Below are positions 60,777 to 64,000 of a stretch of DNA of 64,000 bases, one piece after another. The stretch is from Brachionus rotundiformis (lineage: Eukaryota > Rotifera > Eurotatoria > Ploima > Brachionidae), in assembly GCA_016802295.1 (NCBI GenBank), contig JAESIW010000020.1, forward strand, positions 2,432,120 to 2,496,119. The letters are read 5' to 3'. Positions within the stretch are counted from its first letter, which is position 1; every line of letters begins with the position of its first letter. The translations under genes and the position numbers were made by a program. The notes under the pieces were generated by a model, which ran no database searches, was not told the origin of the DNA, and worked only from the letters and a program-made list of their open reading frames with translations.

Positions 60777-61376
60777 ATGAGTTTCTCAACCCAATTGCCA
60801 ACTAAATCTTTCAAATTCCCAACCCCTTCACCAGCTGATTTTTCTGCTAACTTTTCAGCAAACCAATTTTCAGCCCAACAATTGCCAACCAAATCATTCA
60901 AGCTTTCGCCTGCCCCACAATTTTCATCAGCTGATTTCTCAGCCAGTCAATTCTCAAACAACCAATTTTCAGCCCAACAATTGCCAGCTGCTGATTTTGC
61001 TGCTAACTTTTCTGCAAACCAATTTTCTGGTAACCAATTTTCAGCCCAACAATTGCCAACCAAATCATTCAAACTTTCGGCTGCCCCACAATTTCCATCA
61101 GCTGATTTCTCAGCCAGTCAATTCTCAAACAACCAATTTTCAGCCCAACAATTGCCAACCAAATCATTCAAGCTTTCGGCTGCCCCACAATTTCCACCAG
61201 CTGATTTCTCTGCTAGCCAATTTTCAGCCCAACAAACACCAGCTGCTGATTTGTCATCAAGCCAATTCTCTGCTCCGACCTCATTCCAGTTTGAAGATTT
61301 TTCATCGAAATGGTCCGCTGCCCACCAAGCTTCAAATGATGCTGCAGCTCAATTCAAACAAAATCTTGGCAATTAA
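60777..61376 (+). CDS. FSA-repeat Ser/Gln/Phe-rich protein, 199 aa (family member 1)
   Basis: Intronless. The protein is almost wholly built from variants of NQFSAQQLPTKSFKL, SAAPQFPSADFSASQ and FSANQFS. A conserved C-terminal segment follows (FEDFSSKWSAAHQASNDAAA then QFKQNLGN). It starts MSFSTQLPTKSFKFP and has no signal peptide, Cys or membrane segment. Composition (Ser, Gln, Phe, Ala, Pro) predicts intrinsic disorder with regularly spaced Phe; no family is known to me. TATA and a shared box precede it, and an AATAAA lies at about 61409. GC content is well above the flanks. Two further members follow in an inverted repeat. A structural, cuticle or phase-separating role is conceivable but unproven. 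Confidence 0.8.
   Translation: MSFSTQLPTKSFKFPTPSPADFSANFSANQFSAQQLPTKSFKLSPAPQFSSADFSASQFSNNQFSAQQLPAADFAANFSANQFSGNQFSAQQLPTKSFKLSAAPQFPSADFSASQFSNNQFSAQQLPTKSFKLSAAPQFPPADFSASQFSAQQTPAADLSSSQFSAPTSFQFEDFSSKWSAAHQASNDAAAQFKQNLGN
60868..61250 (+). repeat. Tandem coding repeats of about 96-99 bp in FSA-repeat gene 1
   Basis: The phrase CAATTGCCAACCAAATCATT recurs at about 60880, 61049 and 61151, each time leading into CTTTCG...GCCCCACAATTT and GCTGATTTCTC. Units are near-identical, indicating recent expansion. Confidence 0.75.
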
Positions 61377-61644
61377 GCTGATAAAAAAAAGTTCATTTTA
61401 TTTTAGGAATAAAATAATAATTTTTTTCAATAAAATTTTAAAATAAAAAAAAATTTTCAATTTATCAACTTGACGAATTGGTCAGTTAGTTTCAACCAAA
61501 CATAACAATAAGGACTTGCTTGTCAAAATATTATTGTTAATTTTTATTTTCATGTCCGAAGCATAAAGATTTGATTCATTTATTTTAATTTAAATGAAAT
61601 GATAAAAAGGTCATAAGAGGAAAATCTCAAAATTTAAATCAACA
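61377..61644. other. Spacer between FSA gene 1 and the inverted repeat
   Basis: AT-rich; only the AATAAA after gene 1 is seen. Confidence 0.4.
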
Positions 61645-61766
61645 AAAAATATGATATTTGGCATAGGTAATCTAGTCGTTTTGTATATATTTTAAAAGTA
61701 TTTTATTTTTGTAAAAATTTATTATATTAAGATAGATTCTTTTAAACTACGAAAGTATGATGAAAT

Positions 61767-62348
61767 TTAATTGCCATATTTGAATTGAGCTGCAGCATCA
61801 TTTGAAGCTTGGTGGGCAGCAGACCATTTTGATGAGACATCTTCATATTGGAATGAGGTTGGAGCAGAGAATTGGCTTGATGACAAATCAGCAGCTGGTG
61901 TTTGTTGGGCTGAAAATTGGCTAGCAGAGAAATCAGCTGATGGCAATTGTTGGGCTGAAAATTGGTTTGATGAGAAATTGGCAGTTGGAGCTGAGAATTG
62001 ACTGGCAGAGAAGTCAGTTGATGGCAATTGTTGGGCTGAGAATTGGTTTGATGAGAAATTGGCAGATGGAGCTGAGAATTGGCTTGATGAAAAGTCAGCT
62101 GAAGGAAATTGTGCAGCACTTGAAGAAAAATTGAAGGAGTTTGATGAAAAGTCAGATTTTGGTTTGGTGGAAAATTGAGCTGGTATTTCACTAGCGTAAT
62201 CTATTTCTGGAAAGCTGAAAGTTTTTGGTTGTTGTGAGGTGAATTCAGCTGGGATTTGTGGAGTAGCAGTTTTAGCTGGAGCTTGAGCTGAAAAGTTGAA
62301 AGATTTGGTTGGCAATTGAGCACCAAATTGGCTAGTTGAGAAACTCAT
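61767..62348 (-). CDS. FSA-repeat Ser/Gln/Phe-rich protein, 193 aa (family member 2)
   Basis: Intronless minus-strand gene whose protein is identical to that of member 3. It starts MSFSTSQFGAQLPTKSFNFS. A less repetitive part follows (KTATPQIPAEFTSQQPKTFS; FPEIDYASEIPAQF), then repeats SADFSSSQFSAPSANFSSNQ and FSAQQLPSTDFSASQFSAP, and the family tail YEDVSSKWSAAHQASNDAAA plus QFKYGN. No signal peptide, Cys or membrane segment. Upstream are TATAAAAAA (62410-62402) and the shared GATATCGTAAAAAA box (62383-62370). It is transcribed divergently from member 3, about 950 bp apart. Function unknown. Confidence 0.8.
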   Translation of the reverse strand: MSFSTSQFGAQLPTKSFNFSAQAPAKTATPQIPAEFTSQQPKTFSFPEIDYASEIPAQFSTKPKSDFSSNSFNFSSSAAQFPSADFSSSQFSAPSANFSSNQFSAQQLPSTDFSASQFSAPTANFSSNQFSAQQLPSADFSASQFSAQQTPAADLSSSQFSAPTSFQYEDVSSKWSAAHQASNDAAAQFKYGN

Positions 62349-62369
62349 TTTTAATTCAAATTCTTAGAT

Positions 62370-62410
62370 TTTTTTACGATATCAAAATACAATTTCTACC
62401 CTTTTTTATA
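62370..62410 (-). promoter_or_regulatory. Core promoter of FSA-repeat gene 2
   Basis: TATAAAAAA and GATATCGTAAAAAA on the minus strand, mirrored exactly at 63235-63275 for member 3. Confidence 0.6.
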
Positions 62411-63234
62411 CCCAAAAATTCAAATCAACAAGCCATAAAGATTGAAAGCAGTAGAATATACAAAGCTTCATATAAACCATCGATCTAATAGACCATTAAA
62501 TTAAAGATACTTTATAAATTTGTGTTTTTTTTCTATTGCGCAATGTTATACATCTTTTACCTCTCCCATCCTTAATTCTAGTTTTTACATTTTGTTTTTA
62601 ATCGAACTCATTCTAGAAATTTTTTTTTAATTAACAATAAGAAAATGTTTTTTTACTATGAAAAAAATTGTAATTTAACATTCTAGGAAAAGAATTTTAC
62701 TTAATTTTATAAAAAAATTTTAATTTAACCTAGATGTTTTTTAATAAAAATTCGTTTAAGAATTTTACTTAATACTCTGATCTTGATGATTATTAAGGAA
62801 AAAAGTATTTTCAATTCTATATAAAATTTTTAATTATTTAGATTTTTTTTGTTTGTAAAATTTCAAAAATTAAGAATATTGTAATTTAAACGAATTTTTA
62901 TTAAAAAACATCTAGGTTAAATTAAAATTTTTTTATAAAATTAAGTAAAATTCTTTTCCTAGAATGTTAAATTACAATTTTTTTCATAGTAAAAAAACAT
63001 TTTCTTATTGTTAATTAAAAAAAAATTTCTAGAATGAGTTCGATTAAAAACAAAATGTAAAAACTAGAATTAAGGATGGGAGAGGTAAAAGATGTATAAC
63101 ATTGCGCAATAGAAAAAAAACACAAATTTATAAAGTATCTTTAATTTAATGGTCTATTAGATCGATGGTTTATATGAAGCTTTGTATATTCTACTGCTTT
63201 CAATCTTTATGGCTTGTTGATTTGAATTTTTGGG
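62411..63234. other. Palindromic intergenic region between head-to-head FSA genes
   Basis: The region is symmetrical about position 62822.5 except for the unique 126-nt centre. No coding content is seen. Confidence 0.7.
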
Positions 63235-63275
63235 TATAAAAAAGGGTAGAAATTGTATTTTGATATCGTAAAAAA
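63235..63275 (+). promoter_or_regulatory. Core promoter of FSA-repeat gene 3
   Basis: TATAAAAAA at 63235 and GATATCGTAAAAAA at 63262-63275, 35 nt before the ATG; same layout as members 1 and 2. Confidence 0.6.
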
Positions 63276-63296
63276 ATCTAAGAATTTGAATTAAAA

Positions 63297-63878
63297 ATGA
63301 GTTTCTCAACTAGCCAATTTGGTGCTCAATTGCCAACCAAATCTTTCAACTTTTCAGCTCAAGCTCCAGCTAAAACTGCTACTCCACAAATCCCAGCTGA
63401 ATTCACCTCACAACAACCAAAAACTTTCAGCTTTCCAGAAATAGATTACGCTAGTGAAATACCAGCTCAATTTTCCACCAAACCAAAATCTGACTTTTCA
63501 TCAAACTCCTTCAATTTTTCTTCAAGTGCTGCACAATTTCCTTCAGCTGACTTTTCATCAAGCCAATTCTCAGCTCCATCTGCCAATTTCTCATCAAACC
63601 AATTCTCAGCCCAACAATTGCCATCAACTGACTTCTCTGCCAGTCAATTCTCAGCTCCAACTGCCAATTTCTCATCAAACCAATTTTCAGCCCAACAATT
63701 GCCATCAGCTGATTTCTCTGCTAGCCAATTTTCAGCCCAACAAACACCAGCTGCTGATTTGTCATCAAGCCAATTCTCTGCTCCAACCTCATTCCAATAT
63801 GAAGATGTCTCATCAAAATGGTCTGCTGCCCACCAAGCTTCAAATGATGCTGCAGCTCAATTCAAATATGGCAATTAA
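63297..63878 (+). CDS. FSA-repeat Ser/Gln/Phe-rich protein, 193 aa (family member 3)
   Basis: Intronless plus-strand gene, the inverted identical twin of member 2. Compared with member 1 it has an extra N-terminal stretch (FSAQAPAKTATPQIPAEFTS) and fewer LPTKSFKL units, but the same start (MSFSTxxxxxQLPTKSF) and the same C-terminal block with SSKWSAAHQASNDAAAQFK. The conserved tail is the least repetitive part and may be the functional or assembly domain. Identity with member 2 covers coding and non-coding DNA alike, so it reflects very recent duplication (or an assembly artefact) rather than selection on the protein. Confidence 0.8.
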   Translation: MSFSTSQFGAQLPTKSFNFSAQAPAKTATPQIPAEFTSQQPKTFSFPEIDYASEIPAQFSTKPKSDFSSNSFNFSSSAAQFPSADFSSSQFSAPSANFSSNQFSAQQLPSTDFSASQFSAPTANFSSNQFSAQQLPSADFSASQFSAQQTPAADLSSSQFSAPTSFQYEDVSSKWSAAHQASNDAAAQFKYGN

Positions 63879-64000
63879 ATTTCATCATACTTTCGTAGTT
63901 TAAAAGAATCTATCTTAATATAATAAATTTTTACAAAAATAAAATACTTTTAAAATATATACAAAACGACTAGATTACCTATGCCAAATATCATATTTTT

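Larger units (their letters stand above)
61645..64000. repeat. Large inverted repeat (palindrome), arms over 1.1 kb
   Basis: Left arm 61645-62759 and right arm 62886-64000 appear to be exact reverse complements everywhere I compared them, with a unique spacer of about 126 nt (62760-62885). Each arm holds one complete FSA-repeat gene with promoter and 3' flank. The right arm reaches the window edge, so the full length is unknown. Confidence 0.9.

Noticed and set aside
60668..60901. Antisense open frame over the start of FSA gene 1
   Set aside because: It is a mirror of the repeat coding sequence; codon pattern and promoter support the plus strand.
1..64000. CRISPR arrays, bacterial operons or a viral genome
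   Set aside because: No spaced direct repeats; gene structure with introns is that of an animal nucleus.

Overview
This is animal (metazoan) nuclear DNA. It is very AT-rich. Most genes are split by short introns of about 45-80 nt with GT...AG ends, with a few longer introns. The gene set is typically animal: a Pax gene, a second homeobox gene, a heme peroxidase, MAU2, BCAS3, PPWD1, EGF-repeat proteins and spinster-type transporters. Gene density, tiny introns, base composition and a high load of non-LTR retrotransposon debris would suit a small lophotrochozoan such as a monogonont rotifer. That placement is inference; nothing in the window proves it. Gene starts below are ATG codons. Several longer open frames begin at TTG and were trimmed. 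Exon joins were worked out by hand and checked for reading-frame closure.

Layout, left half. The 3' end of a PKA-type kinase gene (1-548), ETFA (1116-2175) and a secreted heme peroxidase (3129-5292) are followed by two adjacent, same-strand coiled-coil genes (6664-9155 and 9288-16371). The second has 17 exons and a LINE relic in one intron. After 3.9 kb with no recognised gene come, on the minus strand, MAU2 (cohesin loader, 20283-23590), a transposon-like relic (24480-25235, plus strand) and BCAS3 (25636-29458). Two tandem spinster-like transporters follow (31192-34983); the second is frameshifted inside a gene-conversion tract. An unrecognised nucleotidyltransferase-like gene (35721-36832) lies beside its own inverted pseudo-copy (to about 37383), and a 309-bp foldback MITE follows (38649-38957).

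Layout, right half. A Pax3/7-like gene (39340-41021, with a possible alternative first exon at 41727-41947) is followed by LINE debris. Next are three tandem genes for secreted EGF-repeat proteins that share a novel C-terminal domain (45076-48401), a SWIM-finger transposon relic (about 49320-49750), mitochondrial SQOR (50661-52211), PPWD1 (54125-57165) and a divergent homeobox gene (59137-60021). Last comes a family of three intronless genes for Ser/Gln/Phe-rich repeat proteins (60777-63878). Two of these are identical copies in a head-to-head inverted repeat with arms over 1.1 kb that runs off the window end.

The genes do not form one pathway. The conserved ones are ordinary housekeeping or developmental genes. 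The parts most likely to be undescribed are (1) the tandem EGF array with its C-terminal beta-sandwich-like domain, (2) the FSA-repeat family with its palindromic duplication, and (3) the NTase-like gene with its 4-nt coding first exon and scattered copies.
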